Source: Cafeteria roenbergensis (lineage: Eukaryota; Sar; Bigyra; Bicosoecida; Cafeteriaceae). Taken from it: DNA of 64,000 nt. The notes beneath the pieces were generated by a model. The model saw nothing but the letters and a program-made list of their open reading frames with translations, did no database searches and had not been told where the DNA came from. The stretch spans positions 274,005 through 338,004 of the forward strand of contig VLTN01000038.1 of assembly GCA_008330645.1 (NCBI GenBank), given 5' to 3'. A program made the position numbers and the translations under genes. Shown here piece by piece: positions 46,566 through 58,095 of the stretch (its first letter is position 1; every line of letters begins with the position of its first letter).

Positions 46566-48257
46566 CTACCACTCGTCGGCAGGGTCGATTGCCTGAGGCG
46601 CCTGGACCACAGAGGCCATGCTGTCCGAGGACAGCAGCCCGGGCCCGTACCGTGGAACAGCCCGCCGGTAGGCCCACCACCACAGGCCTGCCCCAGCCAG
46701 CCCCACCCCAACGAGGAGCCCCCCCGCGATCGCAGCAGACAGTGCTGCCAAGTCCCCTGTCCCTGCCTGCCCCGGTGCGGCGCTGCTCGCGCTGGGGGCG
46801 ACACTTGGCTGCGCCGGTGCCGGGGACGTTGTGTGAGCTGGCTGCGGTGGCAGCGGGCTGGATGACGCTGAGACGGGCGGGGCCACTCGAAAGCCAAGCA
46901 ACTGAGTTCCAGAGCCTCCCGCGCAGCCGGTTAGCTGCACAACGACAACACCTCCGCCCGCTGCTTGAATGTCGCCGCGCTGGCATGCCCCGTTGCTGAT
47001 CGTCGCAGATGCAACTGTCGTGGAAGCGCCTCCCCTGGGGTCCAGCGAGACGGACAGCAGGGCGAACTGCCACGAACTGTCCTCATAGCTCTTGCCCGCG
47101 GCGATCCACCGAACCAAAGCCACCACAGTCGTCAGGGGTGCGACTGGCCCAGGCACGAACACAGCGTGGACGAAGGACACATTGGTGGACGGCGGCTGCC
47201 CCACAGCCGCGCTGAGAGCTGCCCCGCATGCCTCCCACAGCAACTTGCCGTCGGCCGTTCCAAGCAGCGAAACGCAGCCTGTCTTGCGCCCCCAAAGGCA
47301 GCCAAACTCGGTCATGGCGAACGCCGAGACGCCCAAGCCAGAATTGGCGTAGGCTTGCAACGCCAGAAAGCATGGTGCCCAGAGCGGGCGGGTCCACGTA
47401 AGGTTGTCGTTGTGGACCACGGGGAGCGCGCGCGCACTGGCGGCAAAGGCGGCGGCGTTGCGGTGCATCCCCCCTGACGAAATGGCCACGCCCGCAATGC
47501 TGTCAGGCCCCGCCGGCGCGTCCAGAACAGCTGCGTCGGCCACCGAGTCCCCAAAAGGCAAGCTGTATTGGCTCAGCGCAGGATCAAAGAGCGTCGGCGG
47601 CGACCAAATGCCCCCTTGCCGCAGCACAGGGCTGACCGACTTGCCTGCAAGCAAGACGCGCAACCCATTATCCGGTTGAATGGCGGAATTGACCGGGCGC
47701 GAGAACTTGGCTCCATGCCGGGTGAGCCCCCATAGCTCCATGCTCAGACTTGCATGGGCGGTGCATGCCAAGGTGGTCTCGGTGTCGGCGGCAGCGTCCG
47801 TGGCGCCTGTGCAGTTGAGCGTTTGCCACGGGACTCGCACCCCGAAAGTAAAGTACAAGGCTGCCGAGGGCGCCAGACCGGCAGCGTCGGGCCACGTGAC
47901 GAGCCAAGCCTGGTCGTTCATGCCCAGGAGGAGCGTGATTCCGTCGTCTTCCTCAGTGCGGCCCATGCAACCCAGCAACTTGGCGTCGGTGCCTGGGCCG
48001 ATGGTCGTGTTGGCGCGCGGTTCGCAAGGGCGGCCCTTGGCAACATCGACGCATACCAGAACACCCCCTGGCTGCGCAACAAACGCACGCGCGCTGCCCG
48101 GATCGAACACAGCAAAGTCGCCATTAAGCTCGGGGTCGAGCCATTCGCCAAACAGCACCTGCGGAGCAGGCGAAAAAGGCGCAGCTGAGACTGCAAGCCC
48201 CACTGCGACGCCCGCGGCCACAGAGACCAGCACTGCCTGGGCTGCGAGCCAGGACAT
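46566..48257 (-). CDS. Predicted type I membrane protein with large ectodomain
   Basis: Frame of 563 residues from ATG 48257 (an upstream in-frame GTG is not used). Residues 1-28 form a signal peptide (WLAAQAVLVSVAAGVAVGLAVSA). The ectodomain of about 450 residues has scattered Cys and N-glycosylation sequons (NTT, NCT, NVS, NLT). Recurring short beta-strand patterns such as GGVLVCVDVAKG and GCVSLLGTADGKLLWEACG recall beta-propeller (PQQ/WD-like) blades, without a clear family match. A Ser/Pro/Ala/Thr stalk leads to a TM helix (LAALSAAIAGGLLVGVGLAGAGLWWW), then a 40-residue cytoplasmic tail starting YRRAVPRYGPG. It is likely a cell-surface protein. It is divergent from the REJ/GPS locus, 348 bp away. 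Its GC is lower than in genes to the left. Confidence 0.7.
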   Translation of the reverse strand: MSWLAAQAVLVSVAAGVAVGLAVSAAPFSPAPQVLFGEWLDPELNGDFAVFDPGSARAFVAQPGGVLVCVDVAKGRPCEPRANTTIGPGTDAKLLGCMGRTEEDDGITLLLGMNDQAWLVTWPDAAGLAPSAALYFTFGVRVPWQTLNCTGATDAAADTETTLACTAHASLSMELWGLTRHGAKFSRPVNSAIQPDNGLRVLLAGKSVSPVLRQGGIWSPPTLFDPALSQYSLPFGDSVADAAVLDAPAGPDSIAGVAISSGGMHRNAAAFAASARALPVVHNDNLTWTRPLWAPCFLALQAYANSGLGVSAFAMTEFGCLWGRKTGCVSLLGTADGKLLWEACGAALSAAVGQPPSTNVSFVHAVFVPGPVAPLTTVVALVRWIAAGKSYEDSSWQFALLSVSLDPRGGASTTVASATISNGACQRGDIQAAGGGVVVVQLTGCAGGSGTQLLGFRVAPPVSASSSPLPPQPAHTTSPAPAQPSVAPSASSAAPGQAGTGDLAALSAAIAGGLLVGVGLAGAGLWWWAYRRAVPRYGPGLLSSDSMASVVQAPQAIDPADEW

Positions 48258-48605
48258 GCCTCCCTGGCGCCAAGGACGATAGGGTGACACGTGACGCCAA
48301 GGGCACGGGCGAGCAGAGCGCCACCCAGAAGGGCGGATCGGCTGGCCAGCGTCAATCGCTAGCCAACCGTTTTGCAGCGTGACGTGTCGCCCGGTGTGAG
48401 GGTCACGTGATGGGCAGGGTCTTTGTCAAGGTGGGATGTTTTCTTGATCGATCTGGGGTTCTCAGCAAGGGTTTCATGAGACAGCTCTTGTCGCGGCCTT
48501 CGTGGCGCTCTGCTGGACCACAGCACACCTGCGCTCGCCCCAGTCCCCCGATCGCACTCTGCTGCCCGCCTCCCATTGCTGCAGAGGGCCATTGCATTGG
48601 GCACG
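48258..48605. other. Divergent intergenic region (membrane protein / REJ-GPS locus)
   Basis: A 348-bp head-to-head spacer, clearly less GC-rich than upstream spacers (for example around 48420-48480). No coding feature; presumed promoters of two surface-protein genes. Confidence 0.4.
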
Positions 48606-50776
48606 ATGCGTGGCAGCGGCGTGGGACGCTTCCTAGCGATCGCCTTGGCCTGTTGCGCGGCGCGTGTCACGGCCGATCCTCTTGGTGACGAGCCAGCCTC
48701 CCCAGGCCTGACCGCTGTTGTCGGGTGCAGCAGCTCTCTGCCTGTCATGCAGGCAGCTCTGAGCCAAACCACGTTCCCCGGCGTCCAGGCTGTGATTGGC
48801 GACTTGGACCTCGGCGCCGCCGTGGCAGTGTCGTTGCCCGAAAACATCACGGGCTTTGACCCACTGCCACTGTTTTGTTCGGCCTTTGCGTTCGACACGG
48901 CCACGGGCACAAGTGAGCTAGTGCCCGCCTGGCATGCTGCTGGCGTCACATCAGACAGCTCTGGAATTGCAGGCACCGAGTCTGCTTGCAGCGCCGTTGC
49001 CGCGTCCAACTGCAGCCCGGCTCGACGCACCGGACAACGCGCGGGCGTGAGCAGCATGCCGCTCATGTGCGCACAGCCGTGCTTGTCTGGCCTCGCTGCT
49101 CCTTCGTCTCCTAAGCCGCAGTCTTCAAAAACTTTGCGGAAGCCAATCAAACCGCGGCGGATCTGGCCGTCAGCGCAAGCTGGGAGTTGGCTGGCGTGCG
49201 AGAAGAAGACGAAGGCATTTTTGCCACAAACGACAACCCCTTCGGGCTGACAACCGTGCATCTAGCCTACTCTGTGTCAAAGCCTTTGGACTTCGAGCGC
49301 TCAGACCACGTGCTGCTGACAATGTCTGCAGAAGTGGTCGTCAAGGTTTTGCACAATGCCACGGGACAGCCAAACGCCAGTCTGCGCTTGGACGCCGGTT
49401 CGAGCTTTGACGACGTCGCCTGGACTGCTGTCACGCTTCCGGTGGCATCACGAAGCATCGACTTTGCAATCTTGGACAGCCCGGTGAGCCCGAGGAGTTC
49501 CGGAATCGGGGGCGCGCTCGCCAAAGCGCAGCACTTGCCCCTGCCCCTTGTTTTTCCTTGCCGGCCCAGCCGATTCCGCAGCCCCGCGCCCGAAGTGCCT
49601 CGGCAGTTGCCTGATGCAACCGTCGCGGGCACGCGCGTCAGAAAACAGCCGCGACATGTGTGCACGCCCTGACCGAGCGCTGGACGCTCTATGCTGACCC
49701 TGCGCAGGAGGCGCCCCTGATCTTGACCTCAAACGATACTTGGACAAGCACAGCTCTATTCAATGGGCTCATGCTCGGCGGGTTCGCGGCGTGGACGGAC
49801 CTGACACGCCTCGACGCAAGGTTCGCGACTTTCGGAAGCTCTCGGGACGGAGGGTTCCGGTCTCCGCTCACGTCGGTTCAAGCGGTCAACCCAGAGCGTG
49901 TCGGACCAAAGCACACCAAGGTCGTCACCGCCTTCGAGGGAGACGTCGACCAACCAATTGGCGCTCCGATCGTGATTGTGGACGATGACCAGCTGGGGTC
50001 TGCCGCAGACGCCCGGTCCGAACTCAAGTTTGCGCTGCGCACCGTCAACTCGTCCGAAAGCTACTACAAATCCGTGCACGGACTTGGTGGGGCACCTGCA
50101 GACCAAGTAAACCAGACATCTGATGCTGAGTTCTTGAAACAGATGAAGCTGTGGAGCTCAGTGTCCGCTTCCGAGGCCACAGGCTTTGCTCCAAGGGCAT
50201 CCGTACAGCTTCGCGTTGCAGCCCCTTGCGGGCTGATCAGGCCAGAGCGAGGATTTGTGCTTGCCGAGCTGGTGGTTCGCGATGGACAGGCGTCAAACAA
50301 GCGCATCGACGACGGAGCCGCCACTGACATCGACTCCTGGCAACCGGGTCTTGAGGCTCGCCTGCTCATGAACATAACTGTCTTGCCAGCCATCGGCGAC
50401 AAAGTGGAACTGTGTCCAACGCCATCGCCAACTGCCACTCCATCTGCAACGACAACAGCCACGCCCTCGCCCTCCACGACGTCCACGGCCACGATGTCGG
50501 CGACACCCTCGCCCTCCACGACGTCCACGGCCACGCTGTCGGCGACGCCCTCGCCCTCCACGACGTCCACGGCCACGCTGTCGGTCACGCCCTCGCCCTC
50601 CACGACGTCCACGGCCACGCTGTCGGCGACGCCCTCGCCCTCCACGACGTCCACGGCCACGCTGTCGGCGACGCCCTCGCCCTCCACGACGTCCACGGCC
50701 ACGCTGTCGGCGACGCCCTCGCCCTCCACGACGTCCACGGCCACGCTGTCGGCGACGCCCTCGCCCTCCACGACGT
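48606..50776 (+). CDS. N-terminal part of REJ/GPS polycystin-like receptor (three exons into the repeat)
   Basis: Starts at ATG 48606 with a signal peptide (FLAIALACCAARVTADP). I infer exons 48606-48912, 49122-49483 and 49642 onward. The introns are 209 nt (ACAA|GTGAGC ... CCGCAG|TC) and 158 nt (CCG|GTGAGC ... GCGTCAG|AA), both consistent in phase. The ectodomain has several N-glycosylation sequons (ENIT, NQTA, HNATG) and no recognised domain. It runs in the same frame into the 42-bp repeat as Thr/Pro/Ser-rich stalk sequence. At about 50776-50783 one extra G shifts the Thr/Ser frame, so the continuation of this protein lies in the next frame over. The first intron could instead be an in-frame 60-nt intron, but only the 209-nt version restores the downstream frame. 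Confidence 0.6.
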
Positions 50777-53040
50777 CCACGGGCCACGCTGTCGGCGACG
50801 CCCTCGCCGTCCACGACGTCCACGGCCACGCTGTCGGCGACGCCCTCGCCCTCCACGACGTCCACGGCCACGCTGTCGGCGACGCCCTCGCCCTCCACGA
50901 CGTCCACGGCCACGCTGTCGGCGACGCCCTCGCCCTCCACGACGTCCACGGCCACGCTGTCGGCGACGCCCTCGCCCTCCACGACGTCCACGGCCACGCT
51001 GTCGGCGACGCCCTCGCCCTCCACGACGTCCACGGCCACGCTGTCGGCGACGCCCTCGCCCTCCACGACGTCCACGGCCACGCTGTCGGCGACACCCTCG
51101 CCCTCCACGACGTCCACGGCCACGCTGTCGGCGACGCCCTCGCCCTCCACGACGTCCACGGCCACGCTGTCGGCGACGCCCTCGCCCTCCACGACGTCCA
51201 CGGCCACGCTGTCGGCGACGCCCTCGCCCTCCACGACGTCCACGGCCACGCTGTCGGCGACGCCCTCGCCCTCCACGACGTCCACGGCCACGCTGTCGGC
51301 GACGCCCTCGCCCTCCACGACGTCCACGGCCACGCTGTCGGCCACGCCCTCGCCCTCCACGACGTCCACGGCCACGCTGTCGGCGACGCCCTCGCCCTCC
51401 ACGACGTCCACGGCCACGCTGTCGGCGACGCCCTCGCCCTCCACGACGTCCACGGCCACGCTGTCGGCGACGCCCTCGCCCTCCACGACGTCCACGGCCA
51501 CGCTGTCGGCGACGCCCTCGCCCTCCACGACGTCCACGGCCACGCTGTCGGCGACGCCCTCGCCCTCCACGACGTCCACGGCCACGCTGTCGGCGACGCC
51601 CTCGCCCTCCACGACGTCCACGGCCACGCTGTCGGCGACGCCCTCGCCCTCCACGACGTCCACGGCCACGCTGTCGGCGACGCCCTCGCCCTCCACGACG
51701 TCCACGGCCACGCTGTCGGCGACGCCCTCGCCCTCCACGACGTCCACCGCCACGCTGTCGGCGACGCCCTCGCCCTCCACGACGTCCACGGCCACGCTGT
51801 CGGCGACGCCCTCGCCCTCCACGACGTCCACGGCCACGCTGTCGGCGACGCCCTCGCCCTCCACGACGTCCACGGCCACGCTGTCGGCGACGCCCTCGCC
51901 CTCCACGACGTCCACGGCCACGCTGTCGGCAACGCCCACTGCATCCACGACGTCCACGGCCACGCTGTCGGCGACGCCCTCGCCCTCCACGCCGTCCACG
52001 GCCACGCTGTCGGCGACGCGCTCGCCCTCCACGACGTCCACGGCCACGCTGTCAGCGACGCCCTCGCCCTCCACGACGTCCACGGCCACGCTGTCGGCGA
52101 CGCCCTCGCCCTCCACGACGTCCACGGCCACGCTGTCGGCGACGCCCTCGCCCTCCACGACGTCCACGGCCACGCTGTCGGCGACGCCCTCGCCCTCCAC
52201 GACGTCCACGGCCACGCTGTCGGCGACGCCCTCGCCCTCCACGACGACCACGGCCACGCTGTCGGCGACGCCCTCGCCCTCCACGACGTCCACGGCCACG
52301 CTGTCGGCGACGCCCTCGCCCTCCACGACGTCCACGGCCACGCTGTCGGCGACGCCCTCGCCGTCCACGACGTCCACGGCCACGCTGTCGGCGACGCCCT
52401 CGCCCTCCACGACGTCCACGGCCACGCTGTCGGCGACGCCCTCGCCCTCCACGACGTCCACGGCCACGCTGTCGGCGACGCCCTCGCCCTCCACGACGTC
52501 CACGGCCACGCTGTCGGCGACGCCCTCGCCCTCCACGACGTCCACGGCCACGCTGTCGGCGACGCCCTCGCCCTCCACGACGTCCACGGCCACGCTGTCG
52601 GCGACGCCCTCGCCCTCCACGACGTCCACGGCCACGCTGTCGGCGACGCCCTCGCCCTCCACGACGTCCACGGCCACGCTGTCGGCGACGCCCTCGCCCT
52701 CCACGACGTCCACGGCCACGCTGTCGGCGACGCCCTCGCCCTCCACGACGTCCACGGCCACGCTGTCGGCGACGCCCTCGCCCTCCACGACGTCCACGGC
52801 CACGCTGTCGGCGACGCCCTCGCCCTCCACGACGTCCACGGCCACGCTGTCGGCGACGCCCTCGCCCTCCACGACGTCCACGGCCACGCTGTCGGCGACG
52901 CCCTCGCCCTCCACGACGTCCACGGCCACGCTGTCGGCGACGCCCTCGCCCTCCACGACGTCCACGGCCACGCTGTCGGCGACGCCCTCGCCCTCCACGA
53001 CGTCCACGGCCACGCTGTCGGCGACGCCCTCGCCCTCCAC
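50461..53040 (+). repeat. 42-bp coding minisatellite, about 61 copies
   Basis: Nearly identical 42-bp units (14 codons: TPSPSTTSTATLSA) fill about 2.58 kb, forming a mucin-like Ser/Thr/Pro stalk between the N-terminal ectodomain and the REJ region. Copies differ mostly by single substitutions (for example near 50501, 51336, 51740, 51935 and 52245). One single-base insertion (an extra G near 50780) puts the first ~7.5 copies and the remaining ~54 copies in different frames. From about 50881 to 52981 the spacing is an exact multiple of 42, so no other net indel occurs. No stop occurs in any of the six frames of the unit. Confidence 0.97.
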
Positions 53041-56000
53041 GATGCTCACGCCATTTTCCTCTCCGCGTCAATCATTGCCCCCGTCTTCCACCGTCTCTCC
53101 TTTGTCGTCTCCATCGACGTCTGCTCTTCCGGGCCTTTCTAGTGCTTCGTTCTTGCCTACCTTTGAGGGGCTTTTGATCGCGCTTTCAGCGCCCCTTTCG
53201 CTTTCCGTGACGATGCCGTCTTTCTGCTCTTCTCTTCGGACAAATTCGACTCTTGTCGGCTCCGGCTTCGGGCTCGGCGAGCGCCCGCTCTGCGCCGCAT
53301 TGTCGGCGGACCTTGTTCGCGTTGACTTTGGCGTTGGCGCGGAGTTGTTGCCAGGCTGGCAAGTGTCCTTGGCTCAGCCACGCCTTTTGCCTGGCCAGAC
53401 CGCTCTTTGGCGGTCATCTTCGGTCGTTGCTGTCATACCACAGGATTTGGACCTCGTGTCGCCCAATGTGCGTCTTTGGGGTCCTAGCATCTCAAGTTCG
53501 TGCTCTGAGGCACTCACGATCGACGGCTCTAGCACGCGTGGATCAGGCGGACGACCTTTTGTCGGAGTTTTTTGGGCGGCGACGGCTGCAAACAGCTCGC
53601 TTTCTATTTTCCAGAGTTTGCTCGATGCAATCGCGTCGGCGAATTCAGAGCGCAGTTTGTACCTGGAATTCTCGCCTCCGTTCCTTGCTCACGGGGCAGA
53701 CGTGTATCTTCACGTGCACTTGCAAGTTGTCAATTTCCTCGGCGTCTCCGCAACTGGCACTCACACCCTCACCATCACGTCGACGGAACAGGTGGCTTTC
53801 GTGAGGTTTGACCAGCCGACGCCAGTTTCAGTGAGCCCTTCCGACTTGAAGCTGGTTGTGACGCCAACGGTCTGGATGAGTTCATGCAACGAAGAGCACC
53901 AGGCTTTGAACCCCGACAGGGTGCTTTTTTCCTGGTCCGAGTTTACTCCATCCGCGGCAGACCTCGACTTGAGTGCATGGATTCCCGCGGCACCGGCCTC
54001 ACCGCCGCGCTTCAGCAACGCAGCCGAGTCTGCAGAGCTGGTAGTTCGTCCACGCAAAGCTCTTCAATCGGGCGTTGGCTACGGATTTCAGATCGATGTG
54101 TCGGTACCTGTGACGGGTGGCGCATCAAACATCTCAGCTTCCGCCAAGGTCGTGTTGATCGTCACAGTCGCGGCTCCAGTTGCAGTCGTAAAAGGAGGCG
54201 ATCGGACACTTGGCATCGCTGAGGCAGCGACGATCGATGGGAGTGAGTCTTACAGCCCAAGCTTTGGACGCAACTCTTCAATCTTCCAAGTGGCAATCCC
54301 AACGACTGGCCGCCCATCCGTGTCATCGGGCTGGGTGCATGACTTGCAATTTGCTTGGTCCTGCGTCAGCGCGGTTTCGTCATCCATTGGCCTGTCCTCG
54401 GAGGCCCCCGCGTCTGCGTGTCTCAGTGTGGCCAGCTCTGGCCCGTGCTTCGATTGGACACCCAGTTGATGAGTTTGCTCAATGGATTCACCCTGACAGT
54501 CGAGCTGACTGTGACTTCCAAGCTTGTGCGAGTCTCAACGGCGGCTGTCGATGAAAGCAGGACATGGGCGGTTGAACAGCCTCGAAGGGCCCAAAGCTGC
54601 AGTGAAGCTGGCATTCGTTCCTGGAGCCCAGCCGGCAGTCTTCATCCGCCCGCTGCAGCCTTTGGCCTCAAACTCAATTTCCGGCGTCGGCCTTGAGCTT
54701 GGGAGCACTGGGCAAGCACGATTCGCTGTGTCCATTGGTGCAGCTGATGCGCTCGCTCAGGACACCACCTGGAGCATTCGACCCATTCACGCGGCCACTG
54801 ACGATGTGGCCATCGCAGCTGCCTTGCACGCCAGCTATTCTGGAATTTCGGTTTGCGTTCTGGAGCTCCATGCGCTGCAGCCTGATACGACCTACATTTT
54901 GGAAGCCCAGGTGTTTGACGCAGCTCGGCTGGAGACGCATGGCGCATTTGTTCGTTTAACGACGCCCGGAGTTCCAGTTGCGGGACGAGCGACACTGACC
55001 CCAGCCGAAGCAACAGCAGCAAAAACTCAAATTGTAGTGACTGCAGAGGATTGGAAAGCTTCAGAATCGAGCCTTCCGTTGACCTACTCGGTCGTTCTTG
55101 ATCCCCAACAACGGTTTAGGCCTGGGATGTCTGCCGATGATGCTTTGCAGATGCAAGGTGCACAGCTGATCGTTCCTCCTCAACTTTCCCCAGTGTTGAA
55201 GTTCACAGCAGCATGGCCAAATGGCCAAGCCCTCCCAGCCAGTGGTGAATTGAACGCAACTTGTCTTCTGGTGGTTCGTTCTCAGCAAGGCGCGTCCCAG
55301 TTGCTTCCACTCAGCATCAGGTTGAAGGCAGACTTGGCGGCCACGCCGCTCATCTCTGAATCCGCGATTCAAGATCATGTTTCACGGCTTGCGCATGAGG
55401 CACGGTCTACCGTCGCAGAAGGCGTTGGTGGAGTTCAGCGGGCCAGCGCTGTGAATGCCTTCGCAGGCCAGCTGAACGCGTTCTCTTCGCTTCAGCAGTC
55501 AGCCGGAAGTCTCCCCTCAGCGGAGGAGACAGCCTTTCGCAAGCAACTCATTTCCGATGCTTTGGATGCTCTCCTTCCACTCGCTGTGACGGAAGAGCGC
55601 GTTCAATTTGGCGCCGCAGTGCTCGTCTCGGCAGCCTCAACATGCTCCACCCTTTCTTCCCTTGCCATGCGGGACTTGTTGGCCTACGTACACAGCAGTC
55701 TTGACGACCTGGTGGCGACAAATGCTGATCAAACACTGCCTGGGGCACAATCACTGTCCTTGGCAACAGGGGAGGGATTGGCTGCCCTCGCAGCTGTTGT
55801 TGCTTCCAATGCCATTCGCGGCGATGTGGATAACTTAACACGCGCTGACATTGCGCTTGAGGACGCCGGTCTCGCACTTCTTCGAGTCGGTGGTCAGCTG
55901 GCTGCCGCGTCCTATCCCGGCGAGCGTGCCACTGAACTTCGCTGGAGCTGGCTTGCTCCGTGCGAGTCTACATCGGTGCAACATGCAACCATGACAGTCA

Positions 56001-56400
56001 GTACCGCTGCCAGAAACGGCCAGGTTGGCGATGTGTCGGAGACCCAGCGCGTGGACACAGAGAGCACTTCGCGTCGGAGCCTGAGCGATGGTCAGCTCGG
56101 ACAAGCTGCAGGGATCCGAATTAGCGAGGACTTTGCCGCCGATGCTTCAGGGCTGGACAGACACGTTGTTGTCTCGCTCATTCGGTGGCCAGACGAAGTG
56201 CACGGTCGAGACCTCTCTGGCCCTGTGGCAGCACAAGACCTGGCGGGGTTGAACAAGTCGACAAGCGTATCGCTTGGGTCTCCGATTGTCGAGTTCTCTG
56301 CAACGGACGTTTTCGGAGGGCGAATCAAGGGAAGAGCACTAACAGATCCAGTGAGACTGAAGATTCCAATCCGTATTGAGCCCTCATGCAGAGTGGCCCG
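53040..56400 (+). CDS. REJ-like ectodomain of the polycystin-like receptor, frame-broken
   Basis: Continues the Thr/Pro/Ser stalk in its frame to a stop at 54467-54469. The region shows REJ-domain features: VVKGGDRTLGIAEAATIDGS then SYSP, LQFAWSCVS and ACLSVASSGPCFDW. The next REJ-like strand (LLNGFTLTVELTVTS) is in the neighbouring frame (54470-54570). The original frame resumes at about 54590 (AAVKLAFVPG) and runs to about 56400 with LALQPDTTY-like and VPVAGRATLTP segments and helical LISDALDALLPLAV. Two compensating shifts about 100 bases apart, with no usable GT-AG pair, suggest small indels rather than introns. REJ regions occur in polycystin-1 and sperm egg-jelly receptors. Whether a full protein is made is uncertain. 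Confidence 0.6.
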
Positions 56401-58095
56401 CAGGATCTCTGGAATTTGCGTCCGCCGACATCGCAAGCCTGTGGACGCGCAGCAGCTCTTCGTTTGTTGCCCCAGAGCATTCCTCTGGGAGAGGAGTTCG
56501 AGAGAAAGTGGAAGCTGTTGGAGAATGCATTTGGGACCACTGCAAACGCCGAGAAGGCCGCGCAATGGCATGCCCAACGAATCGAGCAGTTCAAGTCACG
56601 AGTTTCAACGGCAGCGATTGGAAGCGGCTCGGCAGAGTCGACAAGTCCGCCGTGTCATCCGCTTGTTGGGTCGTGCGTCTTTTGGGACAAGGTCTCCCAG
56701 GGGTGGTCGAGTCAAGGTTGTATCGCACTCAATGTTAGCAACTCCGGACTGTCATGCGTTTGCGATCACTTGACCGACTTCAGCTCGATTCTCGTTCCGA
56801 TTCGCCCAGGCGCAAGCTCCGAGACGCATGACGTTGTCCAGCCGGAAGATATTCATCCGTGGGGGTCTGCAATTGCTGTTGTGCACGCTTGGTCGTTTGC
56901 GGGACTTGTGATTCTGACTCTGGCAGTGGCCGCCTACCTTGACACAGTGCAAGGACGTCGATTTGCAAAGGCAATGGCAGCCGACAGTTCAATGCAGCTC
57001 GCGAGGGCGCTTCAGGAGGCCAGCTCAAGAGTGGGAGCCCTCCAGGCAATCCGGGAATCTCGGCACATCGGTCTTCCCAAATGTGTAGCCCCGCCAGCCT
57101 TCACGAAACACGCTGACAGGACAGCGTCTAGAGAGACCGGCGGATCGACATGGAAGGCGACTGCACCATCGGGCTCTGCTTTTGTTGCGCACAACAACCC
57201 GGTGGCTTGGATCAACCATGGCCAAAAGCGACTCCCAGGCGTTGACCTTCGGCCCGACAAATCGACGCAAACTCGAATGCGCTATGGGCAGACCAGGCTG
57301 CGAGCAGCCACCAAACAGATGAGTGGGCTCACTGGCATCGACCGCGTGAGGTCCAAGTGCTCCTCGTCATGTTGTGCAGAGCAGCTGTGCTACAGGCACG
57401 CATGGCTTGAGCTTTTCACTGTTTTCCGGGCGCGGCATCCAAGGCATCTTCGAGTGCTCAGCTTGGCTTCGGCAACCGTACTCTCGCTCACAGCTTTGGC
57501 CTTGTACCTGCCGCACACATCGTCAGGGCCTTCGCTGCCGGAGATGGCTGCCTTGGCTTTCGCTACAGCGATTGGGCAGCAGATCATGCTTGTCTTTTGG
57601 AGATGCGTTGCAAGGCAGCTTGGTCGAGCCGCCTTCCAATGGCGATTCTTCACGGTGTGGGAAGAGCTGGAGTTCAGAAAGTTTGCTGTGAAGGTTCTGC
57701 CCAAGTACGTTGGTTCCGGCATCGCAGAGAATCGCGAGCTTGCTGACTTCGTTTCGAACGTGAAGCTGGAAAGTGACGGCCAGCCAGAGCGTCCTGTCTC
57801 GTCAGCACCAACGGCAGCTGAACGGGGGACCAGGATGGGATCGAGAGGGCTTCCAACCGCCTTGGTTGTCGGACAAAGGGCTCCAGCAAGAGGCATTGCA
57901 TCTCACGTGTTGCAGGCCCGGTCCCGAGCAGTTCCCAAGCCCCCTGTATCCGCCGCATTGGCTGCAAGTGCGGCAGGGACTTCCGCCATGGACAGAGTTC
58001 AAGAGCATTCGTCCGAATGCGACGCGATTGATTGGAATTCTGGGAGCTCTGTCGGCAGCAGCACGTCTTTCCGAAGCAGCAGTCGAGCTGGATGA
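56386..58095 (+). CDS. GPS motif and first membrane segments of the polycystin-like receptor
   Basis: Open from 56386 to a stop at 58095, one frame away from the preceding REJ segment (shift near 56377-56430). It contains a complete GPS signature: SCVFWDKVSQGWSSQGC, then LSCVCDHLTDFSSILV (56671-56800), where autoproteolysis would occur in this family. A membrane helix follows (AIAVVHAWSFAGLVILTLAVAA), then a basic cytoplasmic loop. Next is HAWLELFTVFRARHPRHLRVL leading into a second hydrophobic pair (LASATVLSLTALALYL; MAALAFATAIGQQIMLVF), a pattern seen after the first TM of polycystin-1-type proteins. No PLAT domain is evident in the loop. The Ser-rich end (SSVGSSTSFRSSS) precedes the stop. 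Confidence 0.65.
   Translation: MQSGPQDLWNLRPPTSQACGRAAALRLLPQSIPLGEEFERKWKLLENAFGTTANAEKAAQWHAQRIEQFKSRVSTAAIGSGSAESTSPPCHPLVGSCVFWDKVSQGWSSQGCIALNVSNSGLSCVCDHLTDFSSILVPIRPGASSETHDVVQPEDIHPWGSAIAVVHAWSFAGLVILTLAVAAYLDTVQGRRFAKAMAADSSMQLARALQEASSRVGALQAIRESRHIGLPKCVAPPAFTKHADRTASRETGGSTWKATAPSGSAFVAHNNPVAWINHGQKRLPGVDLRPDKSTQTRMRYGQTRLRAATKQMSGLTGIDRVRSKCSSSCCAEQLCYRHAWLELFTVFRARHPRHLRVLSLASATVLSLTALALYLPHTSSGPSLPEMAALAFATAIGQQIMLVFWRCVARQLGRAAFQWRFFTVWEELEFRKFAVKVLPKYVGSGIAENRELADFVSNVKLESDGQPERPVSSAPTAAERGTRMGSRGLPTALVVGQRAPARGIASHVLQARSRAVPKPPVSAALAASAAGTSAMDRVQEHSSECDAIDWNSGSSVGSSTSFRSSSRAG

Noticed and set aside
50461-53040. CRISPR-like or satellite array
   Set aside because: Units are directly adjacent with no spacers and encode an in-frame Ser/Thr/Pro stalk continuous with flanking ectodomain.
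50412-53177. Long frames of 340-1160 codons in the other reading frames and on the minus strand of the 42-bp array
   Set aside because: All are translations of the same repeat in shadow frames (Arg/Pro, Val/Asp/Glu, Trp/Ser/Arg and His/Ala/Gly patterns) with no sequence outside the array to support them.
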